Part shown: in pieces, positions 7,222 through 14,457 of the stretch
Position numbering within the stretch: the first letter of the stretch is position 1
Layout: each line of letters begins with the position of its first letter
Assembly (NCBI GenBank): GCA_023230795.1
Contig: JALNWR010000023.1
Span: 1 to 18,853 of the forward strand
Source: Candidatus Cloacimonadota bacterium
GTDB lineage: Bacteria > Cloacimonadota > Cloacimonadia > Cloacimonadales > Cloacimonadaceae
DNA length: 18,853 nt
Reading direction: 5' to 3'
Program-made: the position numbers and the translations under genes
The notes under the pieces: model-generated
Databases searched by the model: none
What the model saw: only the letters and a program-made list of their open reading frames with translations
What the model was told of the DNA's origin: nothing

Positions 7222-7251
7222 GTGCAACAAAGCATAAAATATGAGGAACAG

Positions 7252-8454
7252 ATGAAGATTTTAGTGTTGAACTGTGGAAGTTCGTCCATCAAATACCAAC
7301 TAATTACCATGCAGAAAAATGATGTGCTGGCAGAAGGCATTGCAGAAAAGATAGGAGAAGAAATCGCTCTTTTTACCTATAAAAGTGAGAAATATACCCA
7401 GAAGAAACGGAAGATGGTGATCGAAGACCATGAACAGGGTTTGCAATTGATTTTACGATCCCTGGTGGATAGCACCAATGGCGTCCTTTGCAATCTGGAT
7501 GAGATAGATGCCGTAGGTCACCGTTTGGTACATGCCGGAGAGCATTATTCGGATGCGGTGCTCATCACAGACCATGTGGTGAACGTAATGCGCGAATGCA
7601 TTTCGCTGGCTCCTTTGCACAATCCTGCTAATCTAAAGGGAATAGAGGCAGTCAAAGCAGCGATGCCGGATTGTCCTCAATGCGGCGTGTTTGATACTGC
7701 TTTTCATCAGAGCATGCCGGCTGAGGCCTATCTATACGCCTTGCCTTTGGATTTTTATCATACTCATAAGATACGCCGTTACGGTTTCCACGGTACCAGT
7801 CACAAATACGTGAGCATGAAAGCCGCGGAATTTCTGGGGCGAGACCTTACAGACCTGAATATCATCTGCTGCCACTTGGGCAATGGCGCTTCCATCTCCG
7901 CTATCAAAGCCGGTAAATCCATAGATACCTCCATGGGTCTTACCCCTTTGGAAGGACTGATGATGGGTACCCGCTGCGGCGATCTTGACCCCGCCATTCC
8001 CATCCACATGCAGCAAAGCCTAGGGCTGAACGTGGATGATGTCAACAGCATTTTGAACAAAAAGAGTGGCATGCTGGGACTTTCGCAGATTTCAAACGAC
8101 ATGCGCGAGATCGAGGATGAGGTCTTGAACAATAAAAACCCCAAGGCCATCCAAGCCCTCGACGTATATTGCTATCGCATCAAAAAGTATATCGGCTCTT
8201 ACTATGCTGCTATGAATGGTGCAGACCTGCTCATCTTTACCGGTGGCGTAGGAGAAAGAATGCCGATATTGCGAAAGCAGGTGTGCCGGGAGCTTGATTG
8301 CCTGGGCATACAGCTTGATGATGTAGAGAATGCCCGTTTTACCGACGAGATCCAGGTCTTGAGCAGTCCGGACTCCCGGGTCACGATCCTGAAAATTCCC
8401 ACCAATGAAGAACTGATGATAGCCCTGGATACGCAAAAATTAATCAGCAAATGA
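7252..8454 (+). CDS. ackA: Acetate kinase
   Basis: It interconverts acetyl phosphate + ADP and acetate + ATP in the cytoplasm, the ATP-yielding last step of acetate fermentation. From the chosen ATG the protein is 400 aa, the usual length. ASKHA-fold motifs: VLNCGSSSIK with N7, GHRLVHAGE with R91, FDTAFH with D148, GFHGTSH with H180, HLGNGASI at 208-215, MGTRCGDLDP with R241, FTGGVGE, and a C-terminal PTNEE with the conserved Glu. All key residues of characterised acetate kinases are in place. The frame is open ten codons further upstream, but the ATG at 7252 has GAGGAA just before it and gives the family's MKILVLNCGSSS start. No phosphotransacetylase gene lies beside it. The hybrid kinase begins 40 bp downstream, so co-transcription is likely. 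Confidence 0.97.
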   Translation: MKILVLNCGSSSIKYQLITMQKNDVLAEGIAEKIGEEIALFTYKSEKYTQKKRKMVIEDHEQGLQLILRSLVDSTNGVLCNLDEIDAVGHRLVHAGEHYSDAVLITDHVVNVMRECISLAPLHNPANLKGIEAVKAAMPDCPQCGVFDTAFHQSMPAEAYLYALPLDFYHTHKIRRYGFHGTSHKYVSMKAAEFLGRDLTDLNIICCHLGNGASISAIKAGKSIDTSMGLTPLEGLMMGTRCGDLDPAIPIHMQQSLGLNVDDVNSILNKKSGMLGLSQISNDMREIEDEVLNNKNPKAIQALDVYCYRIKKYIGSYYAAMNGADLLIFTGGVGERMPILRKQVCRELDCLGIQLDDVENARFTDEIQVLSSPDSRVTILKIPTNEELMIALDTQKLISK

Positions 8455-8494
8455 GACCTCAACCACAATCAACCCTATTATAAGAGAGAGGACC

Positions 8495-11383
8495 ATGAAG
8501 AAGCTTAACCAGAATTTTTACCAAATGCTCTTTGAACAGTCGCCGGCATCCCTTTGGGTAGAAGATTTCTCACTCATTTATGCCTATCTGAATGCTCTGA
8601 AGAATGAGGGTGTGACGGATGTTTATGCCTATTTTAAGACCTACCCTGAAAAATTCATAGAATGCACCAGCCTCCTGAAAGTGCTGGATGTAAATCAAGC
8701 CACACTGAAAACCTTTGGAGCCAAAAGCAAAGAAGAATTGATCTCATCCACTAATATCATCTTTGGCACAGGTACCGAAGATACGCTTTTGCAGTCGCTC
8801 GTGGCTTTGGCAGAAGGACGTAAACACTTCGCCGGACAGGGCATCAACTATGATCTGAAAGGTAATCTCATGCACTTTCATATCTCCTGGAACATCCCTG
8901 GAGACGATATGGAAGACTTTGCTCACGTGATTGTTTCCATGCAAAACACTACCAATCTGGAGAGGATCCGAAAAGAGCTGGAAGAACGCGAAGCTCTGTT
9001 TCGCGGCATTTTTGAGCAGGCCTCCGATGGCATGATGCTGGTGGATATCAAGGGCAAGGTGCTTTTGGTGAATGGAGCTATGGAAAGCCTTATCGGCATC
9101 AAAGCCAAGGATGTGGTAGGAAACTATCTTTGGGAGGCTTTTCAAGCTTTCTTTGACTCCGTGGGTATAGAGCAAGAAGAAAAGCTGGATATGATGAAAT
9201 GGCAGGAATACTTTCAAAATTCACCTATGAAAACTGCATCTGTGGAATACAGCTTTTTTGATAGCCGTCATAAGCTGCATGCTCACAAACAAACCCTCGT
9301 ACCTATAAAGAGTGACAGAGAAGACCTGTTTGCCGTCTTGCTTACAGACCTCAGCCCAATGCGCCGCAGCCAGTTAACCACTTCTATACTGCACAAAATC
9401 TCGCATGCAGTGAATATCGAATGTTCGCTGGACGACCTTTTTCATACCATTCACAAATCGCTGGGGCAGGTGATCGATGTCACAAACTTCTTTATCGCAC
9501 TCTACGACAGCCGCAGCAACCTCATCACCTTCCCCTATCTGGTAGATGAGATGAGCGAAAAGAACGACGCTATCGAAGCTGATGACAATACCTCACTTAC
9601 CGCTCAGATTATCTCTGAGGCGCGCACTCTGCTGCTGGACAACACGGCCATCAAAAAGCGCACTAAAGACCGTGGCTTCATGGGGATATTGTGTAAAAAC
9701 TTCCTGGGCATCCCACTCATGCTTTCAGACAAAGTGATCGGTGTGATAGTGCTGCAATCCTACCATCGCTCCGATTTGTATGACGAAGGAGACAAGCTGC
9801 TATTGGAATCCATCTCGGAACACATAGCTTATGCTTTGCACAAAAAACAGGCCGATGACAGTATCAACGTACTCTTTCAGGCTATTGAACAGGCCGGAGA
9901 AGGAATCCTGATCTTTAGCCCCGAAGGCAATATCCAGTATGTGAACACCATCTTTGAACGCATGACTTCATATCGACGCATCGAGCTGCTGGACAAACCC
10001 TTTGACAATCTACCCTTTGAAATAGGCAGCCGCAAGGAAATGCAGCAGTCCTGGTTGAGAGTGCGCTCTTCGCAACCCTGGCGCGGAAAGGTAGATATGA
10101 TCCGCAAAGATGGCCCCAAAATCACTCTGGATATGGTGGTAAAACCGGTGTTGGATAACGACGGGAAGCTCTCCAGCATCATCGCCAACTGCAAAGACAT
10201 TACCTATGAAATCTTGCGCGAAGAACAGCAAAAGCGTACCCAACGCCTGGAAGCCATCGGACGCCTGACCGGAGGAATAGCGCATGACTTTAATAACATC
10301 CTTTCCGCTATCATCGGATACACCGAGCTGGCCGGAGATGATCTCGTGCCAGATAGCGACCCCGCTTTGAACCTGGTGGAAGTACTCAAAAGCGCAAACC
10401 GGGCCAAAGATATGATCTCTCAATTGCTTTCGTTCTCCCGACAGGAAGAATCCAAGACCGAAGTGATCGAACTAATAGACCACGTCAAAGAATCCGTGCG
10501 GTTTCTACGCAGCTATCTACCTCGCTCTATCAAAATCGTGGAGGATTATCAGGCTGATCTTGATACAGTGATCGCAGTTCCGGGACAAATACATCAGATC
10601 ATCATCAATCTGGGCACAAACGCCATGCACGCTTTGCAAAAAGACGGAGCCCTGCTGAAATTTACAGTGGAAAACGTGAGCTTCAGGTCCCGCGATATGC
10701 AAGCCTTCCCAGAGCTCGAACAATGTCAATACCTGAAAATATCGGTAACGGACAATGGCACAGGCATAGACTCCGCGATCGTGGACAATATTTTCGATCC
10801 TTATTTCACCACCAAAGATGCCAATGAAGGCACAGGTCTGGGACTCTCCATAGTGCATAGCATAGTGCAATCTCACAAAGGGGCAATCCGTCTGGAAAGC
10901 ACCATTGGAGAAGGGACTTCCTTCCACATCTATTTGCCGGTTTACAGCCCGGATGTATGGCACCAGACAGCCTCTGATGAAGAAGAACAAAACAATATCC
11001 ACGGTAGCGAAACCATAATGTTTGTAGATGATGAACCGGCTCTGGTGAATATTTTCCGGCAGGGATTGATGCGCCTGGGCTACAAGGTAGAAGGCTTCAC
11101 CGAACCCCGCAAGGCTCTTGAGCATTTTGCCAGGAATTCTGCCAGGATCGATCTCGTGGTGACAGATACTACCATGCCTTACATGAACGGAGTGGAGCTG
11201 GCCCAAAACTTGCTGGCTATAAAAACTGATATCCCTGTGGTGATCTGCACAGGCTTTACCACCCTGATCTCGGTGGAAGATGCCCGGGAAAAGGGAATCC
11301 GTGACTTTATAATGAAACCTTTTAAGATCAAGGATATCGCAAATCATATCCGGATTATCCTGGATGATAAGGAGGAGAAATGA
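8495..11383 (+). CDS. Soluble hybrid histidine kinase (PAS-PAS-GAF-PAS-HisKA-HATPase-REC)
   Basis: This 962-aa sensor has no signal peptide or membrane segment, so it should sense a cytoplasmic signal. Order: PAS-like region about 10-155, PAS about 165-290, GAF about 300-450, PAS about 455-575, HisKA with phospho-acceptor H597 (GGIAHDFNNIL), HATPase_c with N-box N705/N709 (INLGTNAMHAL), G1 box DNGTGI at 753-758, FDPYFTTK, and G2 box GTGLGLS at 779-785. A receiver domain follows at about 838-958, with acidic pair D845/D846, phospho-acceptor D891 (VVTDTTMP), T919 and K941 (FIMKPF). All catalytic residues are present. It has no output domain, so the signal must pass through a phosphotransfer protein or a separate regulator, neither of which is in the window. 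It starts 40 bp after ackA with GAGAGG upstream and overlaps the S4 gene by 4 bp. Confidence 0.93.
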   Translation: MKKLNQNFYQMLFEQSPASLWVEDFSLIYAYLNALKNEGVTDVYAYFKTYPEKFIECTSLLKVLDVNQATLKTFGAKSKEELISSTNIIFGTGTEDTLLQSLVALAEGRKHFAGQGINYDLKGNLMHFHISWNIPGDDMEDFAHVIVSMQNTTNLERIRKELEEREALFRGIFEQASDGMMLVDIKGKVLLVNGAMESLIGIKAKDVVGNYLWEAFQAFFDSVGIEQEEKLDMMKWQEYFQNSPMKTASVEYSFFDSRHKLHAHKQTLVPIKSDREDLFAVLLTDLSPMRRSQLTTSILHKISHAVNIECSLDDLFHTIHKSLGQVIDVTNFFIALYDSRSNLITFPYLVDEMSEKNDAIEADDNTSLTAQIISEARTLLLDNTAIKKRTKDRGFMGILCKNFLGIPLMLSDKVIGVIVLQSYHRSDLYDEGDKLLLESISEHIAYALHKKQADDSINVLFQAIEQAGEGILIFSPEGNIQYVNTIFERMTSYRRIELLDKPFDNLPFEIGSRKEMQQSWLRVRSSQPWRGKVDMIRKDGPKITLDMVVKPVLDNDGKLSSIIANCKDITYEILREEQQKRTQRLEAIGRLTGGIAHDFNNILSAIIGYTELAGDDLVPDSDPALNLVEVLKSANRAKDMISQLLSFSRQEESKTEVIELIDHVKESVRFLRSYLPRSIKIVEDYQADLDTVIAVPGQIHQIIINLGTNAMHALQKDGALLKFTVENVSFRSRDMQAFPELEQCQYLKISVTDNGTGIDSAIVDNIFDPYFTTKDANEGTGLGLSIVHSIVQSHKGAIRLESTIGEGTSFHIYLPVYSPDVWHQTASDEEEQNNIHGSETIMFVDDEPALVNIFRQGLMRLGYKVEGFTEPRKALEHFARNSARIDLVVTDTTMPYMNGVELAQNLLAIKTDIPVVICTGFTTLISVEDAREKGIRDFIMKPFKIKDIANHIRIILDDKEEK

Positions 11384-11640
11384 GGCTGGACATACTGCTG
11401 AATAAACTCTGCTTTACCAAGACCCGCAGCATAGCAAAAAATGCCTGCGACAAAGGCCTGGTATCCGTAAATGGCAAGATCGCCAAAGCCGCACAGATAG
11501 TACAGAAGGATGACATCATAGTCCTGAGGCTCTATGGCTATGCGCATGAGATTAAGCTGAGCAGCATCCCCACCGGCAATGTGGCTAAAAAGGATGCCGG
11601 CTCTTACTATGAAATGCTTTCCCGGGAGCCGCTCAGCTAA
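11380..11640 (+). CDS. S4-domain RNA-binding protein (Hsp15/RqcP-like)
   Basis: An 86-aa protein made almost entirely of one S4 fold at about 1-48: RLDILLNKLCFTKTRSIAKN, then GLVSVNG, K, and DIIVL. Small single-S4 proteins of this type (Hsp15, RqcP) bind rRNA or the 50S-peptidyl-tRNA complex and act in ribosome rescue; which one applies here cannot be decided. The basic C-terminal tail of Hsp15 is short here. The ATG overlaps the kinase stop by 4 bp and has AAGGAGG four bases upstream, so it is translationally coupled. There is no obvious functional link with the kinase; the coupling may only be shared transcription. Confidence 0.85.
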   Translation: MRLDILLNKLCFTKTRSIAKNACDKGLVSVNGKIAKAAQIVQKDDIIVLRLYGYAHEIKLSSIPTGNVAKKDAGSYYEMLSREPLS

Positions 11641-11645
11641 GGAGA

Positions 11646-12632
11646 TTGGATATCAATACCGTGGCAGACAGCCCGCTGACTAAACTGGCACTTGGGGCAA
11701 TTCCTTCTGCCAGGCGCGGCCTCTGCGTGGCTCTTTTCTGCGCTGCATTCTCCCTGCTGATGGGCTATCAAAAGCTGCATGAATCCCCATATCATGAGCT
11801 TTATAGTAAAAGGTCAGCCAGCGCTTCAGACCTCGCTCTGAGCAGCTCTCTCTCGCATAAAATCGCCGATCTGCAAATCACTCTGGGCATTTATCCCAAA
11901 GCCAAAGTCAAAATCTACATAGTGCACGGTGAAGAAAATTACCAGAAACTCAGTCTGGGCAAAGCCGAAATAGTGGAATTCAGCGATGCCTTTTACAGCG
12001 GTAATGAACGGGTAATCTATATCCGCAGTCAGGATCAGATTTACGAAAACTATCTGAAGATATTGCTACATGAATACATACATTGGTATCTGGAAGAGCT
12101 CTTCACTTCTGCACCCTTGTGGTTTCACGAAGGAATGGCTACCTATTTCAGCGGGCAGATGGGCTATGACCGCTACCTGCTGTATCTCAAAGAAAGCCTG
12201 ATCAATCCAAAAAGCGACCTTTTCCGCATCGGATACTTCTATCCCGAAGACAGAGCCGACTGGCCCCGCTTCTACCTAAGCTCTGCCATGGCCGTGCGCT
12301 ATATGCAGGATAAACATCCTGATCAATGGCAGAGATTTTGGGATATAGTGGCCGCTTATCACCACAAAGGGCAGAAAGTCCGCTTTAATGAAGCCTTCGC
12401 CGCCGGATATCATAGCACTCTCTGGGATTTTCATCAGGACTTTGAACGCTATAGCAAGCGGCAGGGCTATCTCTATCTGATCGTGGCGGCAAATTCCCTG
12501 ATCTTTGCTTTTCTGGCGGCATTGATGCCGTTTGCAGCCCAAAAACGCAAGCGGCGGCTGCAGAATCTACCCGACCTTCCCGATATCCCTGAGCCTGAAG
12601 AAAAGGAAAAGGAAGAGTCTGACCCAGCCTAA
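11646..12632 (+). CDS. Membrane-anchored gluzincin metallopeptidase (peptidase MA-like)
   Basis: A 328-aa protein with a zinc-peptidase core: HEYIH (H142, E143, H146) and, 15 residues on, the third-ligand glutamate in WFHEGMATYF (E162). This HExxH ... WFxEGxA layout is that of the MA-like (DUF1570-type) gluzincins. A hydrophobic segment at about 25-40 and another at about 276-296 suggest that the catalytic domain lies outside the cytoplasmic membrane, with a basic then acidic, Pro/Glu-rich cytoplasmic tail. The start is uncertain. TTG at 11646 is only one base past GGAG, GTG at 11661 is 16 bases past it, and no ATG is available before the first hydrophobic segment. It begins 5 bp after the S4 stop. 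A 25-bp tandem repeat covers its stop codon. The substrate is unknown. Confidence 0.82.
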   Translation: MDINTVADSPLTKLALGAIPSARRGLCVALFCAAFSLLMGYQKLHESPYHELYSKRSASASDLALSSSLSHKIADLQITLGIYPKAKVKIYIVHGEENYQKLSLGKAEIVEFSDAFYSGNERVIYIRSQDQIYENYLKILLHEYIHWYLEELFTSAPLWFHEGMATYFSGQMGYDRYLLYLKESLINPKSDLFRIGYFYPEDRADWPRFYLSSAMAVRYMQDKHPDQWQRFWDIVAAYHHKGQKVRFNEAFAAGYHSTLWDFHQDFERYSKRQGYLYLIVAANSLIFAFLAALMPFAAQKRKRRLQNLPDLPDIPEPEEKEKEESDPA

Positions 12633-12682
12633 AAAGGAAGAGTCTGACCCAGCCTAAAAAGGAAGAGTCTGACCCAGCCTAA
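12611..12682 (+). repeat. 25-bp tandem repeat (2.9 copies) over the peptidase stop codon
   Basis: The unit GGAAGAGTCTGACCCAGCCT plus AAAAA starts at 12611, 12636 and 12661, identical through the shared part. Unit 1 encodes the last residues (EESDPA) and the TAA stop at 12630-12632. Because 25 is not a multiple of 3, the TAA recurs at 12655 and 12680 in the other two frames. This is most simply recent slippage or duplication. Confidence 0.95.
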
Positions 12683-12735
12683 TAGACAGCTTTACCCACA
12701 AGAACGGGGAATGTGCTCTTTTCAAGGCCAGGGGG

Positions 12736-12832
12736 GCTGCTGGATTGCAGGCGTCTCGCCTGCAGAGCACGGGACGTGCTCATTCCCAAGGCCTCAGGCC
12801 TTGCTGGATGCGAGACGCATCCAATCCAGCGG
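12736..12832 (+). repeat. Dispersed multi-hairpin intergenic element, copy A (cloverleaf-like)
   Basis: An outer stem (GCTGGATTG, 12739-12747, with CAATCCAGC, 12822-12830) encloses four consecutive perfect hairpins: TGCAGGCG/CGCCTGCA at 12746-12764, GAGCACG/CGTGCTC at 12765-12781, AAGGCCT/AGGCCTT at 12788-12802 and GGATGCG/CGCATCC at 12806-12822. The outer stem overlaps its neighbours by one or two bases, so 7-8 bp can form at once. A diverged second copy lies at 3469-3588 on the other strand. It is 180 bp 5' of tldD in sense orientation. It may be a REP/MITE-like sequence or a structured RNA; there is no transposase nearby. Confidence 0.85.
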
Positions 12833-12860
12833 TAAGCCAACCCAGCAAGGGAAGCAACTT

Positions 12861-12930
12861 GAAAACTTCAAAACCCCAAAACCCCAAAACCTCAAAACTT
12901 CAAAACCCCAAAACCCCAAAACCCCAAAAG
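12861..12930. repeat. Low-complexity AAAACCCC tract (G4T4 on the minus strand)
   Basis: About 70 bases of AAAACCCC, AAAACCTC and AAAACTTC units with an 8-bp period. The minus strand carries five GGGG runs separated by TTTT or slightly longer gaps, enough for a possible G-quadruplex. It lies 10 bp upstream of the tldD -35 box. Shorter, similar A/C-rich stretches occur at about 7125-7165 and 16086-16105. Confidence 0.85.
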
Positions 12931-12939
12931 CTTTTAACC

Positions 12940-12968
12940 TTGACAGATATCCAGTTCTCCCATATGCT
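12940..12968 (+). promoter_or_regulatory. Putative tldD promoter
   Basis: A perfect -35 (TTGACA, 12940-12945), a 17-base spacer, then TATGCT (12963-12968, four of six matches). A perfect TATAAT also occurs at 12983-12988, but without a fitting -35. The tldD ATG is at 13015. Confidence 0.5.
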
Positions 12969-13014
12969 GTTTATCAATGCAGTATAATAAAATCCTGAAC
13001 AAAGGAGAAGATAT

Positions 13015-14457
13015 ATGAAGTATCTCGATCTCGCTATGAATGCGGCTTCCAGCCTCGGCGCCGAATATGCCGATATCCGCATTCAAAAGACCACCGACCA
13101 GGTGATCTTCCTGCGCAATCTCAGCCTGAAAAGCGCCCATACCAGCGTCCTGGATGGCTACGGCATCCGCGTCTTCAAAGAAGGAGCCTGGGGTTTTGCG
13201 CATAACAACGTATTCAGCGATGAGGCGGTGCTGGCCACTGTGCAAAAAGCATTTGACATCGCCACCCTCTCTGCCTCTGTAAACAAAAAGAAGAAGCTAC
13301 GTTTAGCTCCGGAACGCAGTTACATAGCCACCTGGAAGACGCCCGTCCGGATCGATCCTTTTGACGTGCCGCTTTCTGAAAAGGTGGACCTGATGATGGA
13401 AGTAAACCGCACCATGCTGGCCTTTGACGGCATCAAGCAGGCAGTTTTCTATATGATCATGCACAAGGATGAAAAGCTCTTTGCCAGCACCCTGGGTACC
13501 CGTCTGGATATCACTCATCAATTCATAGACCCCATGATCATTGCCACAGCGATTCACGATGGCGACTCCCAATCCCGCACCTTTGATGAAGGCGGACGCG
13601 CAGTGGGCTGGGAGTGGATCCAAAACCTGAATTTGATAGACAAAGCCAAACAGATCGCCGAAGAGGCACTGATCAAAGTAAAATCCGAAAGCCTGGGCCC
13701 GGAAACCCGTCGCACTCTGATCCTGGACCCAAATCATCTGGGACTCACCATGCACGAAAGCGTAGGTCATCCCACCGAGCTGGATCGCGTTCTGGGTTGG
13801 GAAGCGGATTTTGCCGGAGTCTCTTTTGCCACTCCTGAAAAGCTGAAGAACTTCCGCTATGGCAGTGAAATAGTCAATTTCGTGGGTGATAACACCCTGG
13901 CGGAGGGACTGGCCACGCACGGTTTTGACGATGATGGCGTCCCCGGCCAGAAATGGCATATCATCAAAGACGGCATCTTAAACGAATATGGCAGCACCAG
14001 AGACACGGCCATGGAGATAGACCTGGGCTATTCCCGCGGCTGCAACCGGGCTACCTATTATTACGATCAACCCATCAATCGCATCCCCAATCTCTATCTG
14101 CTTCCGGGCACCCAGCCGCTGACCCCCTCTGAACTGATCGCCGATACCGAAGATGGCGTATATATCCAGGGCAGAGGCAGTTTCTCTATAGATCAGCACC
14201 GTGTAAACTTCCAGTTTGGCGGTGACTTCTTTTGGGAGATCAAGAATGGCAAGCTGATCCGCCCCTTAAAAAAAGTGCTCTACAAATCCTGCAATCCGGA
14301 ATTTTGGAATAGCTGCGATGCCATCTGTGATGAACGCTTCTGGCGTCCCTTTGGCGTGGTAAATTGTGGAAAAGGCCAGCCCAGCCAGACTGCCCGCATG
14401 ACCCACGGTTCCGCTCCGGCAAGATTCAGAAATATCCGCGTGGGAGGCTCCCAATGA
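13015..14457 (+). CDS. tldD: TldD metallopeptidase subunit
   Basis: This is the zinc-bearing subunit of the TldD-TldE heterodimer, which degrades unfolded or modified peptides and in some species matures peptide antibiotics or clears antitoxins. Length 480 aa is standard. It has the HExxxH motif HESVGH (H247, E248, H252) followed by PTELDR, and the downstream metal-ligand Cys in VVNCGKGQP (C451). Other family blocks are GYGIRVFKEGAWGFA at 48-62 and EDGVYIQGRGSFSID. AAAGGAG lies eight bases before the ATG, and a likely promoter is at 12940. The stop overlaps the tldE start by 4 bp, so the subunits are co-translated. No RiPP precursor or toxin-antitoxin gene that could be a dedicated substrate was recognised nearby. 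Confidence 0.95.
   Translation: MKYLDLAMNAASSLGAEYADIRIQKTTDQVIFLRNLSLKSAHTSVLDGYGIRVFKEGAWGFAHNNVFSDEAVLATVQKAFDIATLSASVNKKKKLRLAPERSYIATWKTPVRIDPFDVPLSEKVDLMMEVNRTMLAFDGIKQAVFYMIMHKDEKLFASTLGTRLDITHQFIDPMIIATAIHDGDSQSRTFDEGGRAVGWEWIQNLNLIDKAKQIAEEALIKVKSESLGPETRRTLILDPNHLGLTMHESVGHPTELDRVLGWEADFAGVSFATPEKLKNFRYGSEIVNFVGDNTLAEGLATHGFDDDGVPGQKWHIIKDGILNEYGSTRDTAMEIDLGYSRGCNRATYYYDQPINRIPNLYLLPGTQPLTPSELIADTEDGVYIQGRGSFSIDQHRVNFQFGGDFFWEIKNGKLIRPLKKVLYKSCNPEFWNSCDAICDERFWRPFGVVNCGKGQPSQTARMTHGSAPARFRNIRVGGSQ

Larger units (their letters stand above)
6597..7251. other. 655-bp non-coding region between divergent units
   Basis: It separates the minus-strand 151-aa gene from plus-strand ackA. No convincing gene was found on either strand. 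It must hold the promoter of the minus-strand unit; a TATAAA-like stretch near 6690-6700 is the only candidate and is weak. A single degenerate piece of the ~55-bp repeat core (CTATCTGATATTCC) sits at 6747-6760. The ackA promoter candidate is at its right end. Confidence 0.6.
12683..13014. other. Non-coding region between the peptidase and tldD
   Basis: It holds the cloverleaf-like element (12736-12832), the C4A4 tract (12861-12930) and the likely tldD promoter (12940-12968). Two overlapping frames stay open across it, but they run through the repeat and the low-complexity tract and lack family features or a convincing RBS; I do not call them genes. Confidence 0.7.

Noticed and set aside
10517..11347. 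276-codon minus-strand frame opposite the hybrid kinase
   Set aside because: It is antisense to the HATPase and receiver domains, with no recognisable motifs or RBS.
12736..12832. tRNA gene, because of the cloverleaf shape
   Set aside because: It has four inner hairpins with 1-3 base loops, no T-psi-C-like or anticodon-like loop, and no CCA end.
12711..12998. Plus-strand open frames before tldD
   Set aside because: They translate the cloverleaf element and the A4C4 tract into low-complexity KTPKPQN; there is no RBS and they cover the tldD promoter.
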